44,102 bases of DNA from Azospirillum sp. SYSU D00513 (GTDB taxonomy: Bacteria; Pseudomonadota; Alphaproteobacteria; Azospirillales; Azospirillaceae), in the NCBI RefSeq assembly GCF_017356015.1, contig NZ_JAFIQV010000053.1, forward strand, positions 1 to 44,102, in the 5' to 3' direction. How positions within the stretch are numbered: the first letter of the stretch is position 1; the number at the start of each line of letters is the position of its first letter. Below are positions 8,916 through 17,382 of this stretch, one piece after another. The notes under the pieces were generated by a model. It was not told where the DNA came from and did not search any database. It saw nothing but the letters and a program-made list of their open reading frames with translations. A program made the translations under genes and the position numbers.

Positions 8916-9777
8916 GCTCGAGCGAACCAGCACCCAGATCTTCGACAAGGCCGCCCAGCGCGGGGGCGATTCGCTGTTCGGCCTGTCGGCCGACTTCCCG
9001 CGGCTGATCGAGCTGGACCTCGACCGCATCCACACCAACCCCGACCAGCCGCGCCGCCATTTCGACGAGGAGGCCCTGCGCGAGCTGGCCGACTCTATCG
9101 AGCGGCACGGGCTGAAGCAGCCGGTGCTGGTGCAGGAGATCGGGGACGGCGACTACCGGCTGATCGCCGGCGAGCGGCGCCTGCGCGCCTGCGGCATCGC
9201 CGGCCGTTCCACCATCTTCGCCATCATCACCGACGGCGACCCGGACGAGCTGGCGCTGATCGAGAACATCCAGCGCGTGGACCTCGACGCGCTGGAACTC
9301 GCCCACGCCTTCGCCCGGCTGATCGACCGGCACGACTACACGCACGAGGCGCTGGGCCAGGTGATCGGCCGCAGCCAGGCCGAGGTGACCCGCACCCTGT
9401 CGCTGCTGCGCCTGCCCACCGACATCCTGGAGGAGTACGGGACGCGCTACCGCGCCGTGCCGAAGAGCATCCTGACGGAGATCGCCGCCGTGGACGATCC
9501 CGCCCTGCAGAAGCGGCTGTGGGACACCATCAAGGAGGGCGGCACCGTCAAGGCCCTGCGCGAGGCGAAGAAGAGCGCGACCGCCGGTGCCGCTCGGCGC
9601 CAGCCCGCACCCCCCGCCCTGCCGGTCGTCACCTTCGTCAGCGCGGTCCACCGCATCGCCAAGGATTTTTCCAAGCTGGACGCGCGGGACCTGCGCGAAC
9701 ACCGCAAGCGGATCGGCGACAAGGAACGGGAGGAGCTGCAACGGCTCCACGCCATACTGGGCGAGCTTCTGGCCTGA
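8905..9777 (+). CDS. parB: ParB partition protein
   Basis: A 290-residue ParB/Spo0J-like protein. The N-terminal nuclease-like/CTPase domain has GERRLRA at residues 89-95 and ENIQRVDL at 120-127. A helix-turn-helix follows at about 145-170 (EALGQVIGRSQAEVTRTLSLLRL region), then a charged C-terminal dimerisation segment. It starts inside the parA 3' end at the ATG at 8905; the GTG at 8866 would add a tail out of keeping with the family. It should load DNA at parS-like sites near the origin; the 15-bp TTGAAAC-type repeats on both sides of this operon and the palindrome at 7756-7777 are candidates. Confidence 0.93.
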   Translation: MPRKLERTSTQIFDKAAQRGGDSLFGLSADFPRLIELDLDRIHTNPDQPRRHFDEEALRELADSIERHGLKQPVLVQEIGDGDYRLIAGERRLRACGIAGRSTIFAIITDGDPDELALIENIQRVDLDALELAHAFARLIDRHDYTHEALGQVIGRSQAEVTRTLSLLRLPTDILEEYGTRYRAVPKSILTEIAAVDDPALQKRLWDTIKEGGTVKALREAKKSATAGAARRQPAPPALPVVTFVSAVHRIAKDFSKLDARDLREHRKRIGDKEREELQRLHAILGELLA

Positions 9778-9799
9778 CGGCTAAGCGATCGGGCCAGAT

Positions 9800-9814
9800 G
9801 TTTCAAATTCAGCG
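9800..9814 (-). repeat. Origin-type 15-bp repeat overlapping mug stop
   Basis: On the minus strand this reads CGCTGAATTTGAAAC, identical to the parA-proximal copies. The TGA in it is the stop codon of the Mug-like gene. It lies 23 bases after the parB stop. Confidence 0.75.
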
Positions 9815-10372
9815 TGGCGGGTCGAGGTCGCCCTCGGCGGCGACCCGGCTCACCTCCCGGTACCAGCGCAGCTTCTCCTCGAAGGGGATGCGGGCGAGGC
9901 CGCTGGGCGATGGCACGACGACGTCGCGCACCCCTTCGAACAGCGGCTCGGGCTGCAACCCCCACTCCGCTTCCGAACGGTTGGCGGCGGCGAGATAGAC
10001 GCCCTTGCCGGTGTAGGCGAGGACCCGCGGCCGGTAATCCCGCACGATCCCGGCGAGGCGCGGTACGCCGCCGCGCAGCTCCGCCCGGCTCAGCTCCGCC
10101 GCCGAGGCTGTGGCCCGTGCCACGAGGTTCGTCGAGCCCAGACCCCAGCGCGGCATCAGCCGGTCCTCCTCCGGCCTCAGCAGGCGCGGCGTCAGCCCGG
10201 CCGTCGCCAGCAGGCGCCAGAACTGGTTGCCGCGCCCCGCGTAATGGTGGCCGAGCGCGCCCGAGCGCAGTCCGGGATTGAAGCCGACGAACAGCACGTC
10301 GAGGCCGACCTCCAGTATGTCGCCGAGCGGGCCTTCGGAGGGTTCGGTGGTGGGGGTGGCGCTTTCCGCCAT
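9809..10372 (-). CDS. mug: Mismatch-specific uracil/thymine DNA glycosylase, Mug/TDG family
   Basis: A 187-residue Mug-type glycosylase that removes uracil or damaged pyrimidines from G-mispairs. The catalytic-region motif GFNPG is at residues 30-34, followed by GHHYAGRGNQFW; the C-terminal helix-capping motif is PSPSGLAR, close to the family's PNPSG. The start chosen is the ATG at 10372 (MAES...), though its ribosome-binding site is weak; an ATG at 10450 would add 26 residues and would place the 15-bp repeat at 10399-10413 inside the gene. It is convergent with parB, and its stop codon lies within a 15-bp origin-type repeat. Confidence 0.88.
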   Translation of the reverse strand: MAESATPTTEPSEGPLGDILEVGLDVLFVGFNPGLRSGALGHHYAGRGNQFWRLLATAGLTPRLLRPEEDRLMPRWGLGSTNLVARATASAAELSRAELRGGVPRLAGIVRDYRPRVLAYTGKGVYLAAANRSEAEWGLQPEPLFEGVRDVVVPSPSGLARIPFEEKLRWYREVSRVAAEGDLDPPR

Positions 10373-10398
10373 GACGGTCTGTTCCAAGGGGGCGGGCA

Positions 10399-10413
10399 CG
10401 CTGAATTTGTAAC
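10399..10413 (+). repeat. Origin-type 15-bp repeat upstream of mug
   Basis: CGCTGAATTTGTAAC, one mismatch from the parA-proximal subtype. It lies just upstream of the mug start, between the divergent-looking ends of mug and the MORN gene. Together with 9800-9814 it brackets mug. Confidence 0.65.
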
Positions 10414-10461
10414 CGCCTTCCGTCCGGCCGTCCTCGTTCCGCTGCCGCATGCCGCCCCCGC

Positions 10462-11193
10462 TCACCGGCGCGGCTCCGGCCGCGGGGTCACGCCCAGCCA
10501 TTCCTCGAGGCTTTCCTGGGAGGGATCCGTGGGCTCTTCGACTCCGCGGCCCGCCGGCTCCTCCTCGCGCGCCGGGGGCACGGCGGCGGATTGCGGCGGG
10601 CGGTCGCGGGAGGGGCCGTCCAGCGGCGCACCGGGACCCACCATGCCGCGCGCGTCCAGCCGGGCCCGGTAGCGGCGGCCCTCGGCGGTCACGAACTCGC
10701 CCTCGCCGGTCGGGCGGTTGCGGTGGAATTCCCCGACATAGCGGTTGCCGCTCGGGAAGGTGAGCGTGCCCGTCCCCGTCCGGCGGTCGTCCCGCCATTC
10801 GCCCTCATAGACCCGGCCGTCCGGCCAGACATGGACGCCGGGACCGGACGCCCGCCCCCGGTGGAAGGTGCCGTCCAGCCGCCGGCCGTCGCGCCAGCTC
10901 ACGCGCGCCCGGCCCTCCAGCCGCCCCTCCAGCAGGGTGCCTTCGACGCGGCCGTCGTAATGCCCGGCGTAGGACCATTCCAGGACGCCCGGCCCGTTCG
11001 CCCAGCCGTCCCGGCAGGCGCCGGACCAGCGCACGGTCTTGCGGGCATCCGGATACTGGTCCCAGAAGCGGCAGGCGGAATCCTCAGGCCTGTCGGTGAG
11101 CGTGACCGCCCGCTCGGCTCGGGCGTCGGGGGCGAAGGCCACCCAGGCGAGGAGAAGGGCGGGCAGGAAACGGGCGGCGAGCCGGCGATGCAT
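10462..11193 (-). CDS. Secreted MORN-repeat protein
   Basis: A 243-residue protein with an N-terminal signal peptide (MHRRLAARFLPALLLAWVAF, cleavage likely after DARA). At least five MORN-type repeats follow over about residues 55-175, recognisable by the G.(Y/F).G.W/F..G...G.G pattern, e.g. VYEGEWRDDRRTGTGTLTF and YVGEFHRNRPTGEGEF. The C-terminal 60 residues are proline/glutamate-rich and probably disordered. MORN repeats usually mediate protein or membrane contact; the partner here is unknown. The ATG at 11193 starts the signal peptide; the upstream in-frame codon at 11232 adds nothing signal-like. Confidence 0.8.
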   Translation of the reverse strand: MHRRLAARFLPALLLAWVAFAPDARAERAVTLTDRPEDSACRFWDQYPDARKTVRWSGACRDGWANGPGVLEWSYAGHYDGRVEGTLLEGRLEGRARVSWRDGRRLDGTFHRGRASGPGVHVWPDGRVYEGEWRDDRRTGTGTLTFPSGNRYVGEFHRNRPTGEGEFVTAEGRRYRARLDARGMVGPGAPLDGPSRDRPPQSAAVPPAREEEPAGRGVEEPTDPSQESLEEWLGVTPRPEPRR

Positions 11194-11330
11194 GGCCTTG
11201 TCCTTCTGAAAGCCGGAACCTCCCCCGTCCAACCGGACCAGTCCGCGCGGGTTCCGAACACCCGTCTTTGTCGGGCCGGATCATCACCCCGGTTGCGCTG
11301 TTGAGGAGGCCTGTAACAAAACAGCAATGG

Positions 11331-11840
11331 ATGAGGTGTCCCTTGGAAGGGCTCTGGGGAACGACGGTCATTCCGTTCGAGGAGATGCTCTGGCGGCTCG
11401 GGATCGCCTGCGGCTTCGGGCTACTGATCGGCCTGGACCGCGAGGTGCGCGGCATCTCGGCCGGGGTGCGGACGCACATGCTCGTGGCCCTCAGCTCCGC
11501 CGTCACCATGCTGATCGCGCTGGAGCTGTTCGAGGAGCTGTCGATCCGTGGTGACTCCGACCCCGACCCGACCCGCGCCATCCAGGGACTGGCGCAGGCC
11601 ATCGGCTTCCTCTGCGCCGGCACCATCTTTGTTTCCAGAGGCAGCGTCTACGGGCTGACCACCGCAGCGAGCCTGTGGATGTCCAGCACCATCGGCATGG
11701 CCGCGGGCGCCGGGCAGACCCGCATCGCGGTGGCCGCCCTGCTCTTCGCGCTGGTGATCATGACCGTGATGTGGCTGCTGAAGCGCTGGGGTCCCGGCAA
11801 CGGCGCGCGGACCAGCGCCCTGCGGCGGGAGGGGGAGTGA
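11331..11840 (+). CDS. MgtC/SapB family membrane protein
   Basis: A 169-residue membrane protein with the MgtC hallmark segment GIACGFGLLIGLDREVRG near the N terminus, followed by GVRTHMLVALSSA and a run of hydrophobic helices including GFLCAGTIFVSRGSVYGLTTAASLW. MgtC relatives are linked to magnesium homeostasis and to modulation of the F-ATPase or phosphate uptake in some pathogens; the role in this organism is unknown. The start is uncertain: ATG at 11331 lacks a close ribosome-binding site (GAGGAGG lies about 21 bases upstream), and TTG at 11268 or 11343 are alternatives. Confidence 0.85.
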   Translation: MRCPLEGLWGTTVIPFEEMLWRLGIACGFGLLIGLDREVRGISAGVRTHMLVALSSAVTMLIALELFEELSIRGDSDPDPTRAIQGLAQAIGFLCAGTIFVSRGSVYGLTTAASLWMSSTIGMAAGAGQTRIAVAALLFALVIMTVMWLLKRWGPGNGARTSALRREGE

Positions 11841-11948
11841 TTCGTCCTTTCTCACCGTGCACGGGACGGTGGAACGCGTTCGATGCTGTCCTGTTGGGCT
11901 GAAACCGGTAAAGTCGCCCTTTCTGGACAGCAAAGCCGAAGCCACACC

Positions 11949-13778
11949 ATGCCCTTTCCCTCCCTGCACCCCGATCTCGCCCGCGCCCTGCAGGAACAGT
12001 CCTACGCGGAACCGACGCCGGTGCAGGCCGCCGTGCTCCAGCCGGACGCGCTCGACCGCGACCTCCTCGTCTCCGCCCAGACGGGCTCCGGCAAGACCGT
12101 GGCCTACGGGCTGGCGCTCGCCTCCACCCTGCTGGAGGAGGGGGCGCACTTCCGGGCCACGGGCGAACCGCAGGCCCTGGTCGTGGCGCCCACCCGCGAG
12201 CTTGCGCTCCAGGTTCACCGCGAGATGGGCTGGCTCTACGCCCACACGGGCGCGCGGGTGGTGTCCTGCGTCGGCGGCATGGACATCCGGCGCGAGCAGC
12301 GCGCGCTGCACCAGGGCGCCGACATCGTCGTCGGCACGCCGGGCCGCCTGCGCGACCATCTGGAGCGCGGCAACCTGGAAACCGGCCAGCTCCGCGCCGT
12401 GGTGCTCGACGAGGCCGACGAGATGCTCGACCTCGGCTTCCGGGAGGATCTGGAGTTCCTGCTCGACGCCGCCCCCGCCGACCGCCGCACCCTCCTGTTC
12501 TCCGCCACGCTGCCCAAGGACATCGTCGGGCTCGCCAAGCGCTACCAGCGCGACGCCTTCCGCATCGCGACGTCCGTGCAGAACCAGGCACACGGCGACA
12601 TCGAGTACCGGGCGATCCGCATCGCGCCGAACGACGTCGAGCACGCCGTGGTCAACGTGCTGCGCCACGCCGATTCCCGCGCGGCGATGGTCTTCTGCGC
12701 GACCCGCGAGGCGGTGCGCGGGCTGCACGGCAAGCTGCTGGAGCGCGGCTTCGCGGCGGTGGCGCTGTCCGGCGAGCTGAGCCAGAACGAGCGCACCCAC
12801 GCGCTTCAGGCCCTGCGGGACGGGCGCGCGCGCGTCTGCGTCGCCACCGACGTGGCGGCGCGCGGCATCGACCTGCCGGACCTCGGCCTCGTGATCCACA
12901 CCGACATCCCGAAGGGGCGCGAGACCTTCCAGCACCGCAGCGGCCGGACCGGCCGCGCCGGGCGGAAGGGCGTCTCGGTGCTCCTGGTCCCGCACACCCG
13001 CCGTCGGCAGGCCGAGCGGCTGCTGGACGCGGTCGGCGTCGATGCCGCCTGGATGGCCCCGCCCTCGGCCGAGGAAATCCGGGCGCGCGATCAGGAGCGG
13101 CTGATGGCGGACATCGCCACGGGCGAGGAGCTTTCCGAGGAGGACCGCGCCGCCGTCCGCGCGCTCGTCGCCGGGCGCAGCCCGGAGGAGATCGCCGCCG
13201 CGCTGGTCCGGCTGTATCGTGCCGCCCTGCCGGCACCCGAGGACATGCTGGATGGCGGTGCCCCCGATCCACAGGGCGAGCCGAAGGCCCGGAACCGCGG
13301 CCCCGAGGACACGGTCTGGTTCCGCATGAACATCGGCCGCGCCCAGAACGCCGACCCGCGCTGGCTCCTGCCGCTCATCTGCCGGCGCGGCCATGTCACC
13401 AAGCGCGACATCGGCGCCATCCGCATCTTCGACCGGGAGACCCGCTTCGAGATCGCCCGGCACCTCGCCGACCAGTTCACCGCGGCCATCCGGCGCCCCG
13501 TGGAGGAGGACGGCAACGTGCGCATCGAGCCCGCCCGCGACGACGCGCCCGAGGCGACCGGCCCCGCCAAGCGGCCGAGGGCCTTCGCCAAGCCCCGGTC
13601 CGGCGGGACGGACGAGGCCGGCGGGCCGGCGCGGCCGGGCAAGCCGCCGAGGGCGGGCGCGCCCTTCAAGGCCACGGAGCAGCAGCCCGGGGATCAGAAG
13701 CCCAGGGAGCATCGGGGCAAGCGGCCGGCCGTCGGAAGGCGGGCCGCCTTCGCGGCCACCAAACCCGAAAGGGGTTGA
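11949..13778 (+). CDS. DEAD-box RNA helicase with DbpA-type RNA-binding domain
   Basis: A 609-residue ATP-dependent RNA helicase. Motifs in order: Q-motif region EPTPVQAAVL (21-30), Walker A AQTGSGKT (43-50), PTREL, DEAD inside VVLDEADEMLDLGF (about 150-163), SAT near 183, and HRSGRTGRAG near 327. A domain resembling the DbpA RNA-binding fold follows (about 455-530, MNIGRAQNADPRWLLPLICRRG), which in DbpA targets 23S rRNA helix 92; a ribosome-assembly role is therefore likely. The tail is basic, disordered and rich in Pro/Lys/Arg. It starts at ATG 11949. Confidence 0.92.
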   Translation: MPFPSLHPDLARALQEQSYAEPTPVQAAVLQPDALDRDLLVSAQTGSGKTVAYGLALASTLLEEGAHFRATGEPQALVVAPTRELALQVHREMGWLYAHTGARVVSCVGGMDIRREQRALHQGADIVVGTPGRLRDHLERGNLETGQLRAVVLDEADEMLDLGFREDLEFLLDAAPADRRTLLFSATLPKDIVGLAKRYQRDAFRIATSVQNQAHGDIEYRAIRIAPNDVEHAVVNVLRHADSRAAMVFCATREAVRGLHGKLLERGFAAVALSGELSQNERTHALQALRDGRARVCVATDVAARGIDLPDLGLVIHTDIPKGRETFQHRSGRTGRAGRKGVSVLLVPHTRRRQAERLLDAVGVDAAWMAPPSAEEIRARDQERLMADIATGEELSEEDRAAVRALVAGRSPEEIAAALVRLYRAALPAPEDMLDGGAPDPQGEPKARNRGPEDTVWFRMNIGRAQNADPRWLLPLICRRGHVTKRDIGAIRIFDRETRFEIARHLADQFTAAIRRPVEEDGNVRIEPARDDAPEATGPAKRPRAFAKPRSGGTDEAGGPARPGKPPRAGAPFKATEQQPGDQKPREHRGKRPAVGRRAAFAATKPERG

Positions 13779-13930
13779 GGAGGTGGTGGTCCGGCGTTAC
13801 CGCGAATTTGACGGGAACGGCCGGACCATGGAGCGGACTATAGTGGCTCCCTGACGCACGCGCCGGCTGCCTCCCGTGGCACCGGTGCGGGCGCAGGCAC
13901 CGCCGCCTACTCGGACATGGAACCGCCCGG

Positions 13931-14290
13931 ATGAGCGATCCCGCCCTTCACAGCCAGCCGGACCTCCACGCGCGTGCCAGCCGGCACCTGGAGGCGTCCT
14001 GCGCCCGCCTGCGCCGGCGGATCGACCTGATCGGCTCGGACCGGACCGCCATGCTGGGCAAGCTGAAGGAGGCGGTCGCGGCCGGCGACGACGCGACCGT
14101 GCTGCGGACCATGCGGGTACTGGAAGGCGCCAAGGCGAAGCTGGAGGAACTGTCCTTCGCCTACGCCGACTACGAGGACCTGCGGAACGAACTCGACCGC
14201 GCCAGGCGCCAGGACACCGAAAACGGGCGCGTGCCCGACCTCCTCTATGGACGGATCGTGCTGTTCAGCGAACGGACCAAGCTGCTGTGA
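13931..14290 (+). CDS. Hypothetical helical protein
   Basis: Encodes 119 residues, rich in Ala, Arg, Leu and Glu and predicted by eye to be largely helical with coiled-coil heptads (SRHLEASCARLRRRIDLIG, LEGAKAKLEELSFAYADYED). No signal peptide, membrane segment or known domain is visible. It follows the helicase by 152 bases, in which I see no other feature. GC and codon use match the core genes, unlike the low-GC module that follows. Function unknown. Confidence 0.6.
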   Translation: MSDPALHSQPDLHARASRHLEASCARLRRRIDLIGSDRTAMLGKLKEAVAAGDDATVLRTMRVLEGAKAKLEELSFAYADYEDLRNELDRARRQDTENGRVPDLLYGRIVLFSERTKLL

Positions 14291-14445
14291 CGATTTGCTA
14301 AGCCGATATTCCGATCTCGGGGTGCGCATCGCTTTCGGCTTTCCGCCCTTTGGGCGGTGCCGGTTGGCCTGTCACTCTCTTGCTCGCTTACGGTTCTGGC
14401 TGCGGCAAACTGGTCGCTTCGTGCGCCCGGTGGAGCCTACCAGCG

Positions 14446-15033
14446 TCAGAGATACTGGCTTTCCGGGACACGGATGTACCCTTTGATGCTTTCTTCCGGT
14501 GTACGGACGCAAATCTGGACATGCGTCCTCGACATGATCATCGAATCCGGAAAAATTGGCGGCTCTTCCTGGAAGAGTCCGCGCACCGTGTTGAACGGCT
14601 GTAGGGGAAACGGCTGGTTTTCGGCGCGGGTCACATGAAGCGTGTTGATCACGGCGCAGTCAAGGGCGTGGGATGGCCCTTTCCTGGTCTTCCTGTTCTC
14701 CGGGAGCGGCTCACCGGATTCCTTATGGGCGTTCAACAAGGTGTCGTAGGCCGGTTTCAGAAGATCAAGCGGGCCACGGGACATCAGGTCGAGGCAGTAG
14801 CCAAGATGGATCGCGGCACCGAGGACGAAGGCATCGGCAGCGCCATATCGGTCGAGAGCCCACTCGTATCCACGCTTTGGATCGGCTTCCCAAAAATAGA
14901 TGCCCGACCCAAGCCAATCCCACCTGTTCCTGCTGTCCTTGAGATGAGGAACTTTTCCAGCGAGAATATCCTCGCCCACGCTTTTCCTGCATCCATGATA
15001 ACCGAGCACGAACGGGTTGGAGAGTTCGGTCAT
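14446..15033 (-). CDS. Putative ADP-ribosyltransferase-fold toxin-like protein
   Basis: A 195-residue protein I cannot assign to a named family. It has features suggestive of the ADP-ribosyltransferase fold seen in DUF3990-like and PARP-like toxins: YHGC at 12-15 (NAD-binding His candidate H13), GSGIYFWEADPKRGYEWA at 42-59 (Tyr candidate Y46), and a C-terminal strand HVQICVRTPEESIKGY at 171-186 with Q/E residues. It is encoded 9 bases downstream of a small helical protein on the same strand, a toxin-antitoxin-like layout. Base composition is clearly less GC-rich than the flanks, indicating recent acquisition. The fold call is inference; an enzyme or unrelated domain is possible. Confidence 0.6.
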   Translation of the reverse strand: MTELSNPFVLGYHGCRKSVGEDILAGKVPHLKDSRNRWDWLGSGIYFWEADPKRGYEWALDRYGAADAFVLGAAIHLGYCLDLMSRGPLDLLKPAYDTLLNAHKESGEPLPENRKTRKGPSHALDCAVINTLHVTRAENQPFPLQPFNTVRGLFQEEPPIFPDSMIMSRTHVQICVRTPEESIKGYIRVPESQYL

Positions 15034-15042
15034 TGCGCAGGC

Positions 15043-15207
15043 TTATTCCGTATCGTCCTTGTCGGCCGTCGGCGAATAGATCTTATCGAGGAAACGGCGT
15101 GCGTTTTCGGGCGACTGCCTGACGCGCTCATTCGCCTGCCGTATCGCTTCCATGGCAGCCTTGAGATCCTCGTCGGTCATCGCGGTTCCTGTCTTGCGAA
15201 TCATCAT
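15043..15207 (-). CDS. Small helical protein, possible antitoxin
   Basis: Encodes 54 residues, MMIRKTGTAMTDEDLKAAME onward: an amphipathic helix (AMEAIRQANERVRQSPENARRFLDKI) and an acidic tail. The start is the ATG at 15207 because GGAAGGA lies 6 bases upstream; ATG at 15225 would place that site inside the gene. It precedes the putative ART-fold protein with a 9-base gap, so both probably share one transcript. Small, partly acidic proteins encoded directly before a toxin gene are the usual type II antitoxin order. No DNA-binding motif is evident. Confidence 0.55.
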   Translation of the reverse strand: MMIRKTGTAMTDEDLKAAMEAIRQANERVRQSPENARRFLDKIYSPTADKDDTE

Positions 15208-15334
15208 GTCGAGTCCTTCCATCATTCACCAGGGAGCGATAATGGCAAGATGAATTTGACCTTTCGGGCAAACACAAACGCTCACTCCGAACGATCGTCG
15301 CGCTTTTGCGTTCCGAACTCTTCGCCATTGCCGT

Positions 15335-16288
15335 TCAGGAGGTGGCCAGCCCCGGCATCACCTCGCACGCCAGTTCCTCCATCACCTCCGCCGCCGGGCG
15401 CGATGTGCGGGACAGGTTGAACATCACGTGGTGGACGCCGATGGCGCGGAGCCCATGGAGCGCGTCGACCAGCGCGTTCCGGCCCAACCGGTAGCCAAGT
15501 TCGATCTCCTCCGCCGGGGCGTGCGGATCCTCCCGCAGATCCAGCGCCATGGTCTGGCTGAAGCCTCGGAACGGGCCTCCGGCCTTCGTTACGGCGGCCT
15601 TCCACAGGCCGATGCGGTCCCTCTGCGCCGGAAAGGGCCGGTGGTAGGTGGCCCAGCCGGCGGCGTTGCGGGCGATCCATTCCAGGGGCTGCGCGGCCGA
15701 TCCGACGGCGAGCATGGGGATGCGGCCGAACAGGGGGCGCGGCCTCATCTCCAACCGAACCGTCTCTTCGCCCGCGATGTCCGGGATCACGGCGGCTTCC
15801 GGTCCCAGCGCCGCAGCGACGCGGCGCCAGCCGTCGCGGAAAATGTCCCTCCGTGTCTCCCGGTCGCGCCCGAAGGCCGCGAACTCGAAAGCCCGGTCGC
15901 CCGCCCCGAGCCCGAGCAGGAACCGTCCGCCGGAAAGGGCATCGACGGACAGCGCGGCCTTGGCGACATGCAGCGGGTGCCGCAGGGGGAGGACCACCGC
16001 GCCGGTCAGCAGCGCGATGCGCTCGGTGCGCGCGGCGAGCGCCCCCAGCAGGGTCCAGGGATCGGAATGGCCGATGGGGTCGGGATAGGCAGGGCTGTTG
16101 AGCGGAACGTCCCGCACCCACAGCCCGGCGAAACCCAACCGGTCCGCAAGGGCGGCGAGCGCCAACTGCTCCCGCCAATCGACCGGCCGGTCCGGGGGCG
16201 ACGCGACGGGCAGGACGAAGCCGAGGGACAGACCCCCGTCCCCGAACATCCGACCGAAGGCCGGGTGCCGCTCCGTTTCGCCCGTCAT
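15335..16288 (-). CDS. Luciferase-like (LLM class) flavin-dependent oxidoreductase
   Basis: A 317-residue TIM-barrel protein of the bacterial luciferase-like family. Recognisable segments are LALAALADRLGFAGLWVRDVP, DPWTLLGALAARTERIALLTGAVVLPLRHP and KAALSVDALSGGRFLLGLGAGD, the classic pattern of LLM enzymes using FMN or F420. The substrate cannot be deduced. The start is the ATG at 16288, with GGGAGGGG directly upstream. A 15-bp origin-type repeat lies just beyond the start, at 16321-16335. It reads the same way as the SDR upstream, but the 97-base gap and the repeat make co-transcription uncertain. Confidence 0.87.
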   Translation of the reverse strand: MTGETERHPAFGRMFGDGGLSLGFVLPVASPPDRPVDWREQLALAALADRLGFAGLWVRDVPLNSPAYPDPIGHSDPWTLLGALAARTERIALLTGAVVLPLRHPLHVAKAALSVDALSGGRFLLGLGAGDRAFEFAAFGRDRETRRDIFRDGWRRVAAALGPEAAVIPDIAGEETVRLEMRPRPLFGRIPMLAVGSAAQPLEWIARNAAGWATYHRPFPAQRDRIGLWKAAVTKAGGPFRGFSQTMALDLREDPHAPAEEIELGYRLGRNALVDALHGLRAIGVHHVMFNLSRTSRPAAEVMEELACEVMPGLATS

Positions 16289-16320
16289 GCCCCTCCCTCC
16301 CCGCCTTGCCGCGCGCGTCA

Positions 16321-16335
16321 CGCTGAATTTGCAAC
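16321..16335 (+). repeat. Origin-type 15-bp repeat between LLM and SDR genes
   Basis: CGCTGAATTTGCAAC, one mismatch from the parA-proximal subtype. It is intergenic, about 8.7 kb to the right of the origin array, and the most distant copy I found in the window. Confidence 0.65.
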
Positions 16336-16385
16336 GCCTGGCGGAAACGCGCCGTTCCGCCGGAAGGTCGGGGCGTTTCCCGCCC

Positions 16386-17090
16386 TCACACGGAGCGGGT
16401 CAGGCCGCCATCCACCTTGAGGCTCTGTCCGGTGATGTAGCCGGCACCGTCGGATGCCAGGAAGGCGATGGTGGCCGCGACCTCCTCGCTCGTGCCGTAC
16501 CGCTTCATCGGCACGGCTTCGCGGCGCTCCTCGGTGGCCGGAAGGCTGTCGATCCAGCCGGGCAGAACGTTGTTCATCCGGACATTGTCGGCCGCATACT
16601 GGTCGGCGAAGACCTTCGTATAGGCGGCCAGCCCGGCCCGGGCGACCGCGGAGGTCGGGAACATCGGGCTCGGCTCGAAAGCCCAGGCCGTGGAGATGTT
16701 GATGATGGAGCCGGCCTTCTGCCGGACCATGATCGGCGCCACCAGCCGGGTCGCCCGGACCACGTTCAGGAAATAGACGTCGAAGCCCTGGTGCCACTGT
16801 TCGTCGGTGATCTCGATGATGGGCGCGCGGGGGCCATGGCCGGCGCTGTTGACCAGCACGTCGATCCGTCCCCAGTGCTCCATGGTCAGATCGACGATGA
16901 GCTTCAGGTCGTCGTTGGACTGGTTCGATCCCGTCACGCCGATGCCGCCAAGTTCCCGCGCCAGAGCTTCGCCCTTGCCGGAGGAGGACAGCACCGCGAC
17001 CCGGAAGCCGTCGGCCGCCAGCCGGCGGGCGGCCGCCGCGCCCATGCCGCTGCCGCCTGCCGTGACGAGCGCTACTTTTTCTGCCGACAT
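16386..17090 (-). CDS. SDR-family protein lacking the YxxxK catalytic pair
   Basis: A 234-residue short-chain dehydrogenase/reductase fold. The cofactor motif is TAGGSGMGAAAA near residues 10-21, NSAG follows, and the C terminus is SLKVDGGLTRSV. Where classical SDRs have Tyr-x-x-x-Lys after INIS, this protein reads PTSAVARAGLAAYTK, so the expected Tyr is Ser and the Lys is Arg. It may belong to a divergent SDR group with altered or no reductase activity. The start is ATG 17090 with GGAGACAGGA upstream. The 292 bases before it (17091-17382) contain nothing I can identify. Confidence 0.85.
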   Translation of the reverse strand: MSAEKVALVTAGGSGMGAAAARRLAADGFRVAVLSSSGKGEALARELGGIGVTGSNQSNDDLKLIVDLTMEHWGRIDVLVNSAGHGPRAPIIEITDEQWHQGFDVYFLNVVRATRLVAPIMVRQKAGSIINISTAWAFEPSPMFPTSAVARAGLAAYTKVFADQYAADNVRMNNVLPGWIDSLPATEERREAVPMKRYGTSEEVAATIAFLASDGAGYITGQSLKVDGGLTRSV

Positions 17091-17382
17091 TCCTGTCTCC
17101 GTCTTCCGGTGGGCCCACCTCGGGCCGTTTTCCTGCCAGCGTGATATCAGGAACGGACCGGTCGCACGAACCAGTTCCGCTCCCCGGCCTTCGCGTCTTC
17201 GAGGTTGCCGCAACGCGGGGTGCTCGCGCGGATGTTTCCACGATCGCGGAGCCCCGGTCTGTGGTACCTTGAAGGCAGGTGCCGCAAGGGGCTCCAGCCG
17301 GCCTACCTCGCCAGCCCAGGCCGGCGGCAGGGCGCCGATGATACCGAAGAGGCCATTGGCTTCCGACACCGCATGCCGGATA

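Noticed and set aside
13799..13820. GCGAATTTGACGG as another dispersed origin-type site
   Set aside because: Shares the GAATTTGA core but lacks the CGCT and AAC ends; chance similarity.
14247..14942. Plus-strand frames opposite the toxin-like gene
   Set aside because: They are antisense to a better-supported gene pair and have no domains or ribosome-binding sites.
15245..15262. GATGAATTTGACC as another dispersed origin-type site
   Set aside because: Only the TGAATTTGA core matches; both flanks differ.
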